Assembly: GCF_000013985.1 (NCBI RefSeq)
Contig: NC_008048.1
Location: forward strand, 1,922,001 to 1,986,000
Length of the DNA stretch: 64,000 bases
From: Sphingopyxis alaskensis RB2256
GTDB taxonomy: Bacteria; Pseudomonadota; Alphaproteobacteria; Sphingomonadales; Sphingomonadaceae
Direction: 5' to 3'
Position 1 is the stretch's first letter; the number at the start of each line of letters is the position of its first letter. This document shows, in pieces, positions 51,157 to 61,681 of this stretch. A program made the position numbers and the translations under genes. Under the pieces are notes generated by a model that saw nothing but the letters and a program-made list of their open reading frames with translations, was not told where the DNA came from and did not search any database.

Positions 51157-52413
51157 CTAAAAACTGCTTTTCAATGCTGCCATCAAGCGATGGAGGATCG
51201 ACGTGCCCGCCGGCTTGTACACATCCTGGGCCATCATGGGCAGGTCGCGCAGGTCGACGGGGTCCGACGCGGCATAGAGAACCAGACCCGCGAGCGTCGC
51301 GAAAGCGGGGCCGCTATGCGCATCGGGCAGGCCGTGCAAGCCGCGCGGTCGCCCGACGCGCGCCGCGCGACCCAGCGCGCTCTGCGTGTAATCGGCGATT
51401 CCTTTCAGGTCGGCGCCGCCGCCGACGAGTACGACCTGCCGCCCGATCGGGCCAACGAAATGCAGGTCTTTGAGCGTCCGGCCGATCTCCCCCATCATCG
51501 CGTCGAGCCGCTGGCGGATCACCGAGACAAGCTGCGCGCGCGTGATACGCGGGGAATCGCCGCCCGCGGGCGTGCCGGGTTCGAGCTCGATCACATCATT
51601 ATTGTCGCGCGGGCTGGCCGACGCCGAGCCGTAGAAGCTCTGAAGCCGCTGCGCCTGGCTGCGGCGGATGCCGAAGGCCGAGGCGATGTCGTCGGTGATG
51701 TCGCTCGCACCAAAGGGCAGCGAGGCCATTTCGACAAGCATTCCGCCGGCATAGAGCGAAACCGTCGTCACCGCCGCGCCCATCTCGACCAGCGCGACGC
51801 CGAGATCGCGCTCCTCTTCCGACAGGCAGGCAAGCCCCGCCGCGATCGGCGAGGCGACGACGGCATTGACGTCGAGATGCGCCTGCCGCACCGCGGCCTC
51901 AAGGTTCCGCACCGGCGCGCCATCGGCCATGATGATATGAATGTCGACGCCGAGACGGTCGGCGTGCAGCCCGATCGGGTTCTTGACCCCTGTGAGTCCG
52001 TCAAGCGTGTACAGCGCGGGCTGCGCGTGCAGGATCATCCGCCCTTCGGGGTCGATCCCCGCCCGCCCCGCCGCGAGCAGATCGTCGATGTCCTCCTGTT
52101 CGATCCGGTGACCGCCAAGCTCGCTTTCGATCGGCGCGACGTCGCTGAGGAGGCTCCCCGCCGAGAAGCTGACCCACACATCGTCGATGTTGAGCCCGGC
52201 GATGCGTTCGGCCTGTTCGATTGCCTCGCGCACGACATGCTCGGTCTGCTCCATGTCGGCGACATAGCCGCGCTGGACGCCGCGGCTTTCACGCTGGCCG
52301 GTGCCGAGCACATGCAGCTTGCCGTCGGCGGTCTGCCCCGCGATCAGCGCGCAGACCTTCCACGACCCGACATCGAGCGCGGTGATGATCTTTTCGATGC
52401 GCGGCGGCGCCAT
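51157..52413 (-). CDS. ftsA: Cell division protein FtsA
   Basis: A 418-residue actin-like ATPase that tethers FtsZ to the membrane and recruits late division proteins. KIITALDVGSWKVCALIAG is the phosphate-1 motif, VVLVGGGADLKGI the adenosine motif, and the 1C SHS2-like region lies around residues 85-165. The C-terminal SILHRLMAALKSSF is the expected amphipathic membrane-binding helix. Start 3 bases after the ftsQ stop. Confidence 0.97.
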   Translation of the reverse strand: MAPPRIEKIITALDVGSWKVCALIAGQTADGKLHVLGTGQRESRGVQRGYVADMEQTEHVVREAIEQAERIAGLNIDDVWVSFSAGSLLSDVAPIESELGGHRIEQEDIDDLLAAGRAGIDPEGRMILHAQPALYTLDGLTGVKNPIGLHADRLGVDIHIIMADGAPVRNLEAAVRQAHLDVNAVVASPIAAGLACLSEEERDLGVALVEMGAAVTTVSLYAGGMLVEMASLPFGASDITDDIASAFGIRRSQAQRLQSFYGSASASPRDNNDVIELEPGTPAGGDSPRITRAQLVSVIRQRLDAMMGEIGRTLKDLHFVGPIGRQVVLVGGGADLKGIADYTQSALGRAARVGRPRGLHGLPDAHSGPAFATLAGLVLYAASDPVDLRDLPMMAQDVYKPAGTSILHRLMAALKSSF

Positions 52414-52416
52414 CTT

Positions 52417-53355
52417 CTAGCCTTCGTTCGACTGACTTGCAGCGACCGCGTCCACGGCGGCGCGCGCGTCGTCGAGCTGGGCAGGCGCCACCTGCCCCTC
52501 GTGCGGCAGGCGCAGCACGAAGCGCGCGGGATCGCGCATGTCGAAACGCAAGATGCCGCGGCCGAGCAGGCGGTTCGCACCATCCATGTGCGCAAATTTG
52601 GCCAGCGCCGCCTTCGCCGCCTCTTCGCCTTCGGGCAGCGACAGCGTCTCGCCGCTGCGGAAGCGCAAATCCCAGCGGCGGTTGCCGACCCACGTCGCGC
52701 CCGCGAGCAGTTCCTTGAGACTGCTCGCCTCCGACAACAGGCGCGCCAGATCCTGCGCGCGCTGGTTCGCCCTGGGGCCGATCACCAGCGGCAGGTCGGG
52801 CATCGTCGCGACGGTGACGCGTTCGAGGACGACGCCCTTGTCGTCGATCAGCGACAGGCGATTATTGTGCTGCCAGATCGCGGCCGGTGTTCGTTCGACG
52901 ATGTCGATCACCAGCGTATCGGGAAGGCGGCGCGACACGCGCGCGTCCTTGATCCAGCCATATCGCATCAGGTCGCGACGCACATCTTCGAGGTCGACCG
53001 CCGCCATCGAGCGGTCCTTCTGCGCGAGCGCGATGTCATAGACTTTCAGCCGGTCGATCCGGTCGGCGCCGACGACCTCGACCTTCCTGACCTGAAAGCC
53101 CGCGCGGCCGACCGCCTGCGCATATTCCTCGTGGATTTTCGCAGTGACGCCCGTTGCGTGCGCGGCGAGGCCGGCAACGGCGAACAGGCTGACGCCCACC
53201 GTCCAGTTGGCGATCTTTTGCAGCCGCTGCGGACTGATCGGCAGCGCGTTGATGATCGCGTTGAGCCGCGACTGCTGAACCTTGCGCCGTTTCTTCGGCG
53301 CGCGCGCGGGCCGCCGCGGCGGCGCCTTGGCGCGCCTGATCTTCGTACTGCTCAC
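52417..53355 (-). CDS. ftsQ: Cell division protein FtsQ
   Basis: A 312-residue bitopic membrane protein that links cytoplasmic and periplasmic parts of the divisome. A very basic cytoplasmic tail (RAKAPPRRPARAPKKRRK) precedes one membrane helix (about residues 49-67), then the POTRA domain (VRKVEVVGADRIDRLKVYDIAL) and the beta domain with LPDTLVIDIVERTPAAIWQ. It lies between ddlB and ftsA in the normal dcw order. Confidence 0.95.
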   Translation of the reverse strand: MSSTKIRRAKAPPRRPARAPKKRRKVQQSRLNAIINALPISPQRLQKIANWTVGVSLFAVAGLAAHATGVTAKIHEEYAQAVGRAGFQVRKVEVVGADRIDRLKVYDIALAQKDRSMAAVDLEDVRRDLMRYGWIKDARVSRRLPDTLVIDIVERTPAAIWQHNNRLSLIDDKGVVLERVTVATMPDLPLVIGPRANQRAQDLARLLSEASSLKELLAGATWVGNRRWDLRFRSGETLSLPEGEEAAKAALAKFAHMDGANRLLGRGILRFDMRDPARFVLRLPHEGQVAPAQLDDARAAVDAVAASQSNEG

Positions 53356-53365
53356 GGCCGCCCCC

Positions 53366-54292
53366 TCATGTCAGTGCTTCCTCGACGATGCGTTCGACCA
53401 GTTCGGCGTAATCCATCCCGACCGCGCGCGCCTGTTCGGGGACGAGGCTGAGCGGCGTCATGCCGGGCTGGGTATTGACCTCGAGCAGGAAAATCCCCGC
53501 AAGGCCGTGCTCGTCGTCCCAGCGAAAATCCGAGCGCGACGCCCCCTTGCAGCCGAGCAGCCGGTGCGCCTGCAGCGCCAGATCCTTCATCCGCTGCGCG
53601 ACGTCATCCGGCACGTCGGCGGGGCAGACATGCTCGGTCAGCCCGTCGGTATATTTGGCGTCATAATCGTAAAAGCCTGATTTGACGCGCAGTTCGGTAA
53701 CAGCCAGCGCCGTGTCGCCCAGCACCGCGACGGTGAGCTCGCGCCCCTTGATGAACGGTTCGGCAAGCAGGCGGTCGAACTGCTGCCACGGGCCCAGTGC
53801 ATCGCGCGAAATGGGATTGCCGTAATTGCTGTCGTCCCTGACGATCGCGACCCCGACCGACGAGCCTTCATTGACGGGCTTCAGAACATAGGGGCGTGGC
53901 AAGGGGTCGACCGAAAAGAGGCTTTCGCTGTCGACCATCGTTCCCGTCGGCATGGGGATTCCATGCGGCACCAGCGCCTGCTTCGTCAATTCCTTGTCGA
54001 TCGCGATCACCGAGGTGACGAGCCCGCTGTGAGTATATCTGAAACCCATCAGGTCGAGCATCCCCTGCACCGTGCCGTCCTCGCCGGGAACGCCGTGGAG
54101 CGCGTTGAACACGACATCGGGTTTCGCCTCGGCCAGCCGCAGCGCGACGTCGCGGTCCATGTCGATACGCGTGACCTTGTGCCCACGGCTTTCGAGCGCG
54201 TCGGCCACGCCCTTGCCGCTCATCAACGACACCTCGCGCTCGGCCGACCAGCCGCCCATCAGGACGGCGACATGCCACGGACCCCGGCTCAT
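53366..54292 (-). CDS. ddlB: D-alanine--D-alanine ligase
   Basis: A 308-residue ATP-grasp enzyme that joins two D-alanines for the peptidoglycan stem peptide. VAVLMGGWSAEREVSLMSG is the N-terminal signature, YVLKPVNEGSSVGVAIV the ATP-grasp strand-loop, and DFRWDDEHGLAGIFLLEVNTQPGMTPLSL contains the metal ligands. Its ATG overlaps the murB stop by 4 bases; ftsQ follows after 10 bases. Confidence 0.97.
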   Translation of the reverse strand: MSRGPWHVAVLMGGWSAEREVSLMSGKGVADALESRGHKVTRIDMDRDVALRLAEAKPDVVFNALHGVPGEDGTVQGMLDLMGFRYTHSGLVTSVIAIDKELTKQALVPHGIPMPTGTMVDSESLFSVDPLPRPYVLKPVNEGSSVGVAIVRDDSNYGNPISRDALGPWQQFDRLLAEPFIKGRELTVAVLGDTALAVTELRVKSGFYDYDAKYTDGLTEHVCPADVPDDVAQRMKDLALQAHRLLGCKGASRSDFRWDDEHGLAGIFLLEVNTQPGMTPLSLVPEQARAVGMDYAELVERIVEEALT

Positions 54293-55188
54293 TCGGCCTT
54301 ACCCACGCGCTGAATCTCCCACTGCAATTCGATGCCGCTCTTGTCCTTCACCCGGCGGCGGACTTCTTCGCCCAATGCCTCGATATCGGCGCTCGTCGCA
54401 TCGCCGGTATTGATCAGGAAATTGGTGTGTTTCTCGCTGACCTGCGCGCCGCCGACCATCAGCCCGCGGCACCCGGCCGCGTCGACCAGTTGCCAGGCCT
54501 TGTGCCCGGCGGGGTTCTTGAAGGTCGAGCCGCCGGTTCTCGAACGCAGCGGCTGCGAGGCCTCGCGGCTCGCCGAGATGCGGTCCATCTCGGCCTGGAT
54601 CGCCGCCGATGCGCCGGGCCGGCCACGAAAGGTCGCGCCGACGACCACCGCGCCCTCGGGCAGTTCGCTGTGGCGATAGGTGTAGCCGAGGTCGGCAAGT
54701 GCGAGCGTCTTGCGTTCGCCCGAGCGCAGCACGACGTCGCAATCGACCAATATATCCTTGACCTCACCGCCATAGGCGCCGCCGTTCATGCGCACGAAGC
54801 CGCCGACGGTGCCGGGAATCGAACGCAGGAACTCCATCCCCGCAATCCCCGCGTCGCGCGCGGTCGAGGAAACGAGAATGCCCGACGCTCCGCCGCCGCA
54901 GCGCAATGTGGTGGCGTCGATCGGTTCCACCTTGGCGAAAGCCTTGCCCAGCCGGACGACGACGCCGGGAAATCCGCCGTCGCGGACGATGAGGTTCGAG
55001 CCGAGGCCGAGCGCCATCACCGGGATCGCCGGATCGAGGTCGCGCAGGAAATCGGCGAGGTCGTCGACGTCCTTCGGCTCGAACAGCCAGTCGGCGGCGC
55101 CACCCGACTTGAACCAGACGAGCGGGGCGAGCGGGGCTTGCGGGGTGAGCTTGCCGCGAACGGCCGGCAGGGTGGCGGTTGCGCTCAC
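54289..55188 (-). CDS. murB: UDP-N-acetylmuramate dehydrogenase
   Basis: A 299-residue FAD enzyme that reduces the enolpyruvyl group to make UDP-MurNAc. LAPLVWFKSGGAADWLF, ALGLGSNLIVRDGGFPGVVVRL and SIPGTVGGFVRMNGGAYG mark the flavin domain, and SRTGGSTFKNPAGHKAWQLVDAAGC the substrate domain. A GTG at 55188 is preferred because it starts the protein at the normal length; further upstream the frame runs through a repeat. The nearby GGGG is a modest ribosome site. Confidence 0.95.
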   Translation of the reverse strand: MSATATLPAVRGKLTPQAPLAPLVWFKSGGAADWLFEPKDVDDLADFLRDLDPAIPVMALGLGSNLIVRDGGFPGVVVRLGKAFAKVEPIDATTLRCGGGASGILVSSTARDAGIAGMEFLRSIPGTVGGFVRMNGGAYGGEVKDILVDCDVVLRSGERKTLALADLGYTYRHSELPEGAVVVGATFRGRPGASAAIQAEMDRISASREASQPLRSRTGGSTFKNPAGHKAWQLVDAAGCRGLMVGGAQVSEKHTNFLINTGDATSADIEALGEEVRRRVKDKSGIELQWEIQRVGKAE

Positions 55189-55203
55189 GACCCCAGCCCT
55201 TCC

Positions 55204-55286
55204 CCGTTCGCATCGAGCGAAGTCGAGATGCCCATCGGGCTGGGCGCTATGCCGCGGGGTGTCTCGACTTCGCTCGACACGAACGG
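55204..55286. repeat. Palindromic repeat family B inside the dcw operon (murC-murB gap)
   Basis: CCGTTCGCATCGAGCGAAGTCGAG at the left and its counterpart CTCGACTTCGCTCGACACGAACGG at the right, about 35 bases apart. It fills the 130-base gap between murC and murB, and will fold in the polycistronic mRNA. Confidence 0.85.
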
Positions 55287-55318
55287 AAAAATAAGCAGTA
55301 TCCGGGACGAGAAGGGTG

Positions 55319-56752
55319 TCACGCCGCACCCTCCACCGCGCTCGCCAGCCCAGCCGCCATCTTGGTGATGTCGCCCGCGCCGAGGCAGATGATCATATCG
55401 CCCGCGCCGAGGTCGCCCGCCTTGATACTCGCGGCAAGGCTTGCGGCCAGTGCGTCGGCGTCGGCGACGACATTCGCCTGCCGATGCCCGCGGTCGCGCA
55501 GGCCCCGCACCAGCGCATCCGACGACACGCCCTCGATCGGGCTTTCACCCGCCGCATAGACCGGCAGCGCCAACACCATGTCGGCGTCGTTAAACGCCTG
55601 CTGGAAATCGTCCATATGATCGCGAAGGCGCGTGAAGCGGTGCGGCTGGACGACGGCGACGACGCGCCCCGCCCCCGCGCCTTCACGCGCCGCCGACAGC
55701 ACCGCGCGAATCTCGACCGGGTGGTGCGCATAATCGTCGATCACGGTGACAACGCCCTCATCGGTCACAATCTCGCCAACCTTGGTGAAGCGCCGCTTGA
55801 CCCCGGCAAAACCGTTGAAACCCGACACGATCTTTTCGTCCGGCACCCCCATGTGCAGCGCGACCGCGACCGCGGCGAGCGCATTCTGGACATTGTGGCG
55901 CCCCGACATCGGCAGATGGATGCCCTCGATCGTCCGGCTGTTCCCGTCGCGGTCGCGCACGACGACGTCGAAGCGGTTGCCGTCGGGGCCGGGGGTCACA
56001 TTGGTGCCGCGCACGTCGGCCTGGGCAGAAAAGCCATAGGTGATAATCCGCCGGTCGCGGATACGCGGGATGATCGCCTGCACCTCCGGATGGTCGAGGC
56101 AGAGCATCGCCGCGCCGTAAAAGGGCACATTTTCGATAAACTCGACGAACGCGTCCTTGATCGCGTCGAAGCTGCCATAATGGTCGAGATGTTCGGGGTC
56201 GATATTGGTGACGACCGCGATCGTGCCGTCGAGTCGCAGAAAGCTGCCGTCGCTCTCGTCGGCCTCGACCACCATCCAGTCCGACGCGCCGAGCCGCGCG
56301 TTCGAGCCATAATTGTTGATGATGCCGCCGTTGATCACCGTCGGGTCGATCCCGCCGGCATCGAGCAGCGCGGCGACAAGGCTGGTCGTCGTCGTCTTGC
56401 CGTGCGTCCCGGCGATGGCGACGGTCGATTTCAGCCGCATCAGTTCGGCGAGCATTTCGGCGCGGCGGACGATCGGGATGCGCTGCGCCAGCGCGGCTTC
56501 CACCTCGGGATTGCCGCGTTTCACCGCGGTCGAGGTGACGACGACCGCAACGCCGTCGACATTCTCCGGCGCATGGCCGATCGCGACCTTGATCCCGCGC
56601 TTCCTCAGCCCTTCGACGACATAGCTGTCGGCAATGTCGCTGCCCTGTACCCGATAACCCAGATTATGCATCACCTCGGCGATCCCCGACATGCCGATGC
56701 CGCCGATGCCGATGAAGTGGATGGTTCCGATGTCGGTCGCGACGCCGCGCAT
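55319..56752 (-). CDS. murC: UDP-N-acetylmuramate--L-alanine ligase
   Basis: A 477-residue Mur ligase that adds the first residue, L-alanine, to UDP-MurNAc. [21 protein letters not shown] is the N-terminal domain, [20 protein letters not shown] the ATP loop, and [21 protein letters not shown] the C-terminal domain motif. The ATG at 56752 has GGAGG 9 bases upstream; a GTG at 56755 (overlapping the murG stop) would add one residue. Confidence 0.97.
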
Positions 56753-57930
56753 CACTTCGCCTCCCGGCGCGCAGCCGCGATACCCGATGCCGCGCGCGGC
56801 AGCGAAGCGCCAACACGGATCACGTCCATCATCGGCGGCGCGGCAAAGGATTCGACGAGATCGGCAAGGTCGCGGGTTGCATCGGGAAGCCCGCAGCTCG
56901 CGGCGCGTTCGGCCGCCTCTTCGAGTACGCCGGGTTCGACCGCCATGCGCTGGATATGCTTGGCAACCTCGGCGGGGATGAAATCGGACTGCCGGAACGA
57001 AATCGCGCCGCCCGCCTCGACCAGGTCGACGACATTATAGGTCTGGTGATCGTCCATCGCGTGCGGATAGGGCACGAAGATCGCCGGGCGGCCCGCGCAG
57101 GCCAGTTCGGCGACGGTCGACGCACCCGCGCGTGCAATCACCATATGCGCCCAACGCAGCCGCTCAGGGAAATCCTTGATGTAAGGCGCACATTCGGCGG
57201 CGACACCCAGTTCGGCATATCGGGCGCGCACCGCCTCCAGGTCATCCTCGCGGCACTGCTGAACGACCTGTAGCCGATCGAGCAGCGCGCGTGGCAGCAT
57301 GGCGATTGCCGCCGGGACGACCTCGCTGAGCACCGTCGCCCCCAAACTTCCCCCGACCACGAGCAGGCGAAAAATGCCATCCTCGAGCAGCGGCGGAAAA
57401 CCTTCCTCGCGGATCGCGACAATCTCGTCACGCACCGGATTGCCGGTGATATGCATCTTGAGCTCGTGTCCCGCCGGATAGCGCTGGATATGATGATAGG
57501 CGACCGCCACCGCATCGACGCGCGGCGCCATCAGCCGGTTGACGCGGCCGAGCACGGCATTCTGCTCGTGGATCACGCGCGGCCGCTTGGTCGCCCCTGC
57601 CGCGAGCAGGCTGGGCAGCGACGGGTAGCCGCCGAAGCCGACGACCACCGCCGGGTCGAAGTCGTCGATCAACTCGATCGCCATGCGTCGCCCCTTGCGA
57701 ATCGCAAGCGCGCCCTTCAGCCAGCCGAGGGGCCCGCCCGATGCGCGCCCGGCGGGCAGGACGTGCGTTTCCAGCTCCGCAGGCGCGCCCGGAATCTTCA
57801 GCCCGCGGTCGTCGCTGACCAGCGCGACGCGGTGCCCGCGCGCGATCAACTCGTCGGCCAGCGCATAGGCGGGGAGCATATGCCCGCCGGTGCCGCCGGC
57901 GGCGAGGAGGAAGTGGCGCGTTGCGGTCAT
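56752..57930 (-). CDS. murG: UDP-GlcNAc--undecaprenyl-PP-MurNAc-pentapeptide GlcNAc transferase
   Basis: A 392-residue family 28 glycosyltransferase that turns lipid I into lipid II on the inner face of the membrane. [17 protein letters not shown] is the first glycine-rich loop, [34 protein letters not shown] the UDP-GlcNAc-binding region. The C-terminus is somewhat longer than in E. coli. It follows ftsW after 10 bases and overlaps murC by the TGATG junction. Confidence 0.97.
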
Positions 57931-57940
57931 GCGGGGGCCA

Positions 57941-59155
57941 TCATTTCTTGTTCCAGTTGCGGGTCATCGACACCCGCGCCGCATAGGGGTTTCGCCGGGT
58001 CAGCGACAAGAGCAAACCCATGCCGATCGACAAGGCGATGAACGACGAGCCGCCATAGCTGATGAAGGGCAGGGTCATTCCCTTTGACGGAAAGATCTGC
58101 GTGTTCACCGCCATGTTGATCACCGCCTGTCCGCCGAACTGCGCGATCAGCCCGGCGACGGCGAGGATCAGGAAGCTGTCCTCTTCATCGAGCAGACGGA
58201 CAAGGACGCGGACGATGATCGCGAGATAGAGGATCGCGATCGCGATGCAGGCGATCATCCCGAACTCCTCGCCGATCACCGAGAAGATATAGTCGGTGTG
58301 CGCTTCGGGCAGCTGGAACTTGGCGAGACCCGCGCCGGGGCCGGTTCCGACCAGCCCGCCCGCGGTGAGCGTCGCATGCGCCTTGTCCACCTGGAAACTG
58401 TCGCCTTCGGCGAACAGCCAGATATTGATGCGCTGCTGCGCCACCGGGTAGAAGAAATAGGCAAGGATCAGGAGGGCGACGCCCGAGCCCGCGAGCATCC
58501 CCATGATCCGCATCGACAGGCCCGCGACGAGCACGAGCACGAACCAGGTCGCGGCAAAGATCACCGTCTGGCCAAGATCGGGCTGCCCCATCAGCAAGAG
58601 CGCGACGACGCCGGTGAGCGCCGCGGCGAGCGGGACGACGGGCAGGCTCTGGTCGTGCAGGCGCAGCGACAGGATCCACGCGAGCGACACCGCGAAAAAG
58701 GGCTTGAGGAACTCCGACGGCTGCAACCGGAAAGCGCCGCTGCCGATCCAGCGCTGCGCGCCGTTCACCGACGTGCCCGCCAGCGGCACCAGGAACAGCA
58801 GCACCATGAAGGCGATCGTGCCGTAAATGGCGAAACGCCGCGCCTGCGGCTTGGGCAGCATCGACACGGCCAGCATGACAGGCACGCCCACGATTGCCCA
58901 CATCAACTGGCGATAGAAATAATAGAGCGGGTCGAGCGCCGCGCTGCTGGTCGACAATTTTTGCGCCGCGACCGGCGACGCCGCAGCAACCGCGACCAGT
59001 CCGATCGCGATCAGCATCGACACGAGCAGCAACAATACGCGATCGATTTCCCAGAACCACAGGCCAAGCGGGGTGCGGTCGGCGCGGCTGAAGCGCGGGC
59101 CGCGGCGTTTGGTCGTGCGCGTGGCGGCGATTACCGGGCGTTCGGCGGTCTCCAT
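57941..59155 (-). CDS. ftsW: Peptidoglycan glycosyltransferase FtsW
   Basis: A 404-residue SEDS-family polymerase with about ten membrane helices that makes septal glycan strands with its class B PBP partner. The N-terminal cytoplasmic stretch is basic (RTTKRRGPRFSRADR). RWIGSGAFRLQPSEFLKP is the hallmark segment, EAHTDYIFSVIGEEFG the large periplasmic loop with catalytic-region residues, and FISYGGSSFIALSIGMGLLLSL the end. GGGGGAG lies 5 bases before the ATG at 59155, which decides the start over two upstream ATGs. Confidence 0.97.
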   Translation of the reverse strand: METAERPVIAATRTTKRRGPRFSRADRTPLGLWFWEIDRVLLLLVSMLIAIGLVAVAAASPVAAQKLSTSSAALDPLYYFYRQLMWAIVGVPVMLAVSMLPKPQARRFAIYGTIAFMVLLFLVPLAGTSVNGAQRWIGSGAFRLQPSEFLKPFFAVSLAWILSLRLHDQSLPVVPLAAALTGVVALLLMGQPDLGQTVIFAATWFVLVLVAGLSMRIMGMLAGSGVALLILAYFFYPVAQQRINIWLFAEGDSFQVDKAHATLTAGGLVGTGPGAGLAKFQLPEAHTDYIFSVIGEEFGMIACIAIAILYLAIIVRVLVRLLDEEDSFLILAVAGLIAQFGGQAVINMAVNTQIFPSKGMTLPFISYGGSSFIALSIGMGLLLSLTRRNPYAARVSMTRNWNKK

Positions 59156-59213
59156 ATCGTCTCCCCCGCTCATGCGCCCCATCCCCGTCGTATTACCACG
59201 ACCTCTTCTCTCC

Positions 59214-59293
59214 CCGCTCGCATCGAGCGAAGTCGAGATGCCCCGAGGGCATATGAGACCGATGGGCGTCTCGACTTCGCTCGACGCGAACGG
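59214..59293. repeat. Palindromic repeat family B inside the dcw operon (murD-ftsW gap)
   Basis: CCGCTCGCATCGAGCGAAGTCGAG at the left and CTCGACTTCGCTCGACGCGAACGG at the right, separated by about 32 bases. It takes up over half of the 151-base gap between murD and ftsW and closely matches the copy at 55204-55286. Confidence 0.85.
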
Positions 59294-59306
59294 AAAGAGG
59301 CGACCG

Positions 59307-60611
59307 TCATGCCCCCAGCGCCTCGACCGCTGCGCGGAACGCCTCGCCGCGCGCCTCATAATCCTTGAACTGGTCGAACGACGCGCAGGCGGGCGACAGC
59401 AGCACGATGTCGCCGGGCTGGACCGCCGCCGCCGCCTGCGCCACAGCACTCGCCAGGTCGCCCGATCGCTCGATCGCGATGGCGTCGCCGATTTCCGCCG
59501 CGAACGGCGCCATCGCCTCGCCGATCAGATAGGCGCGTTTGACATGGCCGAACCACGGCCGGCACGCCGCCAGCCCGTCGCCCTTCGCCTGTCCCCCCGC
59601 AATCCAGTGCAAACGCTGGTCCGGCGCCGGCGGAAACGCCGCCAGCGCCGGTGCAGCGGAAGCCGCGTTGGTCGCCTTGCTGTCATTATACCAGCGGGCG
59701 CCGCGGGCTTCGCCGACCAATTCCATGCGGTGCGGGAGCGACCGGAAGGTCGCGAGGCCGCGTTCGATTGCTTCGTCGTCCAGCCCCAGCACGCGACACG
59801 CGGCGATCGCGCAAACGGCGTTCTGCGCATTGTGGGGGCCTTGCAGCGCGGGCCAGCGCGCCTGATCCACGGGGTCGATGTCCTTCGCCGAAACGCGGTG
59901 AAGGCGATGGTTCACCCGGCTTGCGATCATTTTTGAAGGATCGTCGTCGGTCGCGATGATCGCGACCTGATCGCGGTGTTGCAGGCTGAACAGCCGCGCC
60001 TTCGATGCGACATAACCCTCGAACCCGTCGTAGCGGTCGAGATGATCGGGGCTGATGTTGGTGAGCACCGCGACGTCGCACGCCAGACTGTGCGCAAGGT
60101 CAATCTGAAAGCTCGACAGTTCGAGCACATAGACACCAGCTTCAGGCAGGGGTTCGCGCGTCAGGATCGGCAGACCGATATTGCCGCCCATCAGCACGGG
60201 TACGCCCGCGCTTTCAAGCATGTGCGCGATCAGCGCGGTGACGGTGGATTTGCCATTGGTGCCGGTGATGCCGACGACCTTGTGCGGCGGCAGCTCGCTG
60301 CGCGCTTCGGCAAACAGCTCGATGTCGCCGATGACGGGGACATGGGCATCGCGCGCGTGCGCGGCGATCGGGTGGCGGTTGAGCGGCACGCCCGGCGATA
60401 CGACGACGCCCGCAAAGCCGATGAGGTCGATGTCCAGCGGATTGCCGATGTCGGCGCCCAGCGCCATCGCGGCGTCGCGCGCCTCCTCGCGGTCATCCCA
60501 CGCGGTGACGCCCGCGCCGCTGGCGACAAGCGCCTCGACGGTGGCCAGCCCCGAGCGCGCCAGTCCCAGCACCGCATAGCGGCGACCGGCAAAGGCGCGC
60601 GAGGTAATCAC
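59307..60611 (-). CDS. murD: UDP-N-acetylmuramoylalanine--D-glutamate ligase
   Basis: A 434-residue Mur ligase that adds D-glutamate. [23 protein letters not shown] is the nucleotide-like N-terminal domain, [21 protein letters not shown] the ATP loop, [20 protein letters not shown] the central domain, and [17 protein letters not shown] the conserved substrate motif. Its start overlaps the mraY stop by 4 bases. Confidence 0.97.
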   Translation of the reverse strand: MITSRAFAGRRYAVLGLARSGLATVEALVASGAGVTAWDDREEARDAAMALGADIGNPLDIDLIGFAGVVVSPGVPLNRHPIAAHARDAHVPVIGDIELFAEARSELPPHKVVGITGTNGKSTVTALIAHMLESAGVPVLMGGNIGLPILTREPLPEAGVYVLELSSFQIDLAHSLACDVAVLTNISPDHLDRYDGFEGYVASKARLFSLQHRDQVAIIATDDDPSKMIASRVNHRLHRVSAKDIDPVDQARWPALQGPHNAQNAVCAIAACRVLGLDDEAIERGLATFRSLPHRMELVGEARGARWYNDSKATNAASAAPALAAFPPAPDQRLHWIAGGQAKGDGLAACRPWFGHVKRAYLIGEAMAPFAAEIGDAIAIERSGDLASAVAQAAAAVQPGDIVLLSPACASFDQFKDYEARGEAFRAAVEALGA

Positions 60612-61681
60612 CGCAGCTTCAAGGTCGCGAGTCCCGCAAGCGCCAGGACGATCGAGACGATCCAGAAGCGAATGACGACGGTGGATTCGGGCCAGCCGAG
60701 CTGCTCGAAATGATGGTGGATCGGCGCCATGCGAAACACGCGCTTGCCGGTGCGCTTGTACCAGAAGACCTGGATGATCACCGACAGCGCCTCGACAACG
60801 AACAGCCCGCCGACGAGGACGAGCACAAGTTCATGCTGCGCCGTCACCGCGATCGTCGCCAGCGCACCGCCGAGCGCAAGGCTGCCCGTGTCGCCCATGA
60901 ACACCGCCGCGGGGGGCGCGTTGAACCACAGGAAGGCGAGGCAGGCGCCGATGATCGCCGCGGCAAATACGGCCAGCTCGCCCGCGCCGGGGACATGCGG
61001 GATGCCGAGATAGCCGGCGAACTTCACGTTGCCCGACAGATAGACGATGACAAGGAAGGTCAGGCTGGCGATGATGACCGGGAATGTCGCGAGCCCGTCG
61101 AGCCCGTCGGTCAGGTTCACGGCATTGCCGAAACCGACGATCAGCACCATCGCGAAAACATAATAAAAGGGGCCGAGCGGAATCACGATGCCGCTGAAAA
61201 AGGGCAGATAGAGGTCGGTGCCCGTGCGCGAGACGATCAGCAACACCGCGACCCCGGCGATGAGGAACTCGACAAGCAGCCGCACCCGCCCCGGAATGCC
61301 GCGATGGCTCGATTTGGTCACCTTGTCATAATCGTCGAGGAAACCGACGACCGCAAAGCCCGCGGTGACGAACAGACAGGCCCAGACAAAGCGGTTGGAG
61401 AGGTCCATCCAGAGGAGCGCGGAGATCATCAGCGAAATGAGGATCATCAGCCCGCCCATCGTCGGCGTGCCCTTTTTGGCAAGATGGCTTTGCGGGCCGT
61501 CGTCGCGGATCGGCTGCCCCTTGCCCTGCCGCATCCGCAGCATCAGGATGAAGCGCGGACCGATCCACAGGCCGAGGATCATCGCGGTCGCAACCGCAGC
61601 GCCCGAGCGGAAGCTCAGGTAGCGGATGAGATTGAGCGCCCCCGGAAAGCCAAGCCATTCCGCCAGCCAGTATAACATCAA
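60608..61681 (-). CDS. mraY: Phospho-N-acetylmuramoyl-pentapeptide-transferase
   Basis: A 357-residue integral membrane transferase with about ten helices that forms lipid I from UDP-MurNAc-pentapeptide and undecaprenyl phosphate. The metal and catalytic aspartates lie in [15 protein letters not shown] and [28 protein letters not shown] is the conserved HHH loop. It overlaps both murF and murD by 4 bases. Confidence 0.98.
   Translation of the reverse strand: MMLYWLAEWLGFPGALNLIRYLSFRSGAAVATAMILGLWIGPRFILMLRMRQGKGQPIRDDGPQSHLAKKGTPTMGGLMILISLMISALLWMDLSNRFVWACLFVTAGFAVVGFLDDYDKVTKSSHRGIPGRVRLLVEFLIAGVAVLLIVSRTGTDLYLPFFSGIVIPLGPFYYVFAMVLIVGFGNAVNLTDGLDGLATFPVIIASLTFLVIVYLSGNVKFAGYLGIPHVPGAGELAVFAAAIIGACLAFLWFNAPPAAVFMGDTGSLALGGALATIAVTAQHELVLVLVGGLFVVEALSVIIQVFWYKRTGKRVFRMAPIHHHFEQLGWPESTVVIRFWIVSIVLALAGLATLKLR

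Noticed and set aside
51100..53451. A very long open frame (over 780 codons) on the plus strand opposite ftsA and ftsQ
   Set aside because: It is antisense to clearly identified genes. The strong G/C bias at third codon positions removes stop codons from the opposite frame, and the product is an Arg/Ala/His-rich sequence with no family resemblance.
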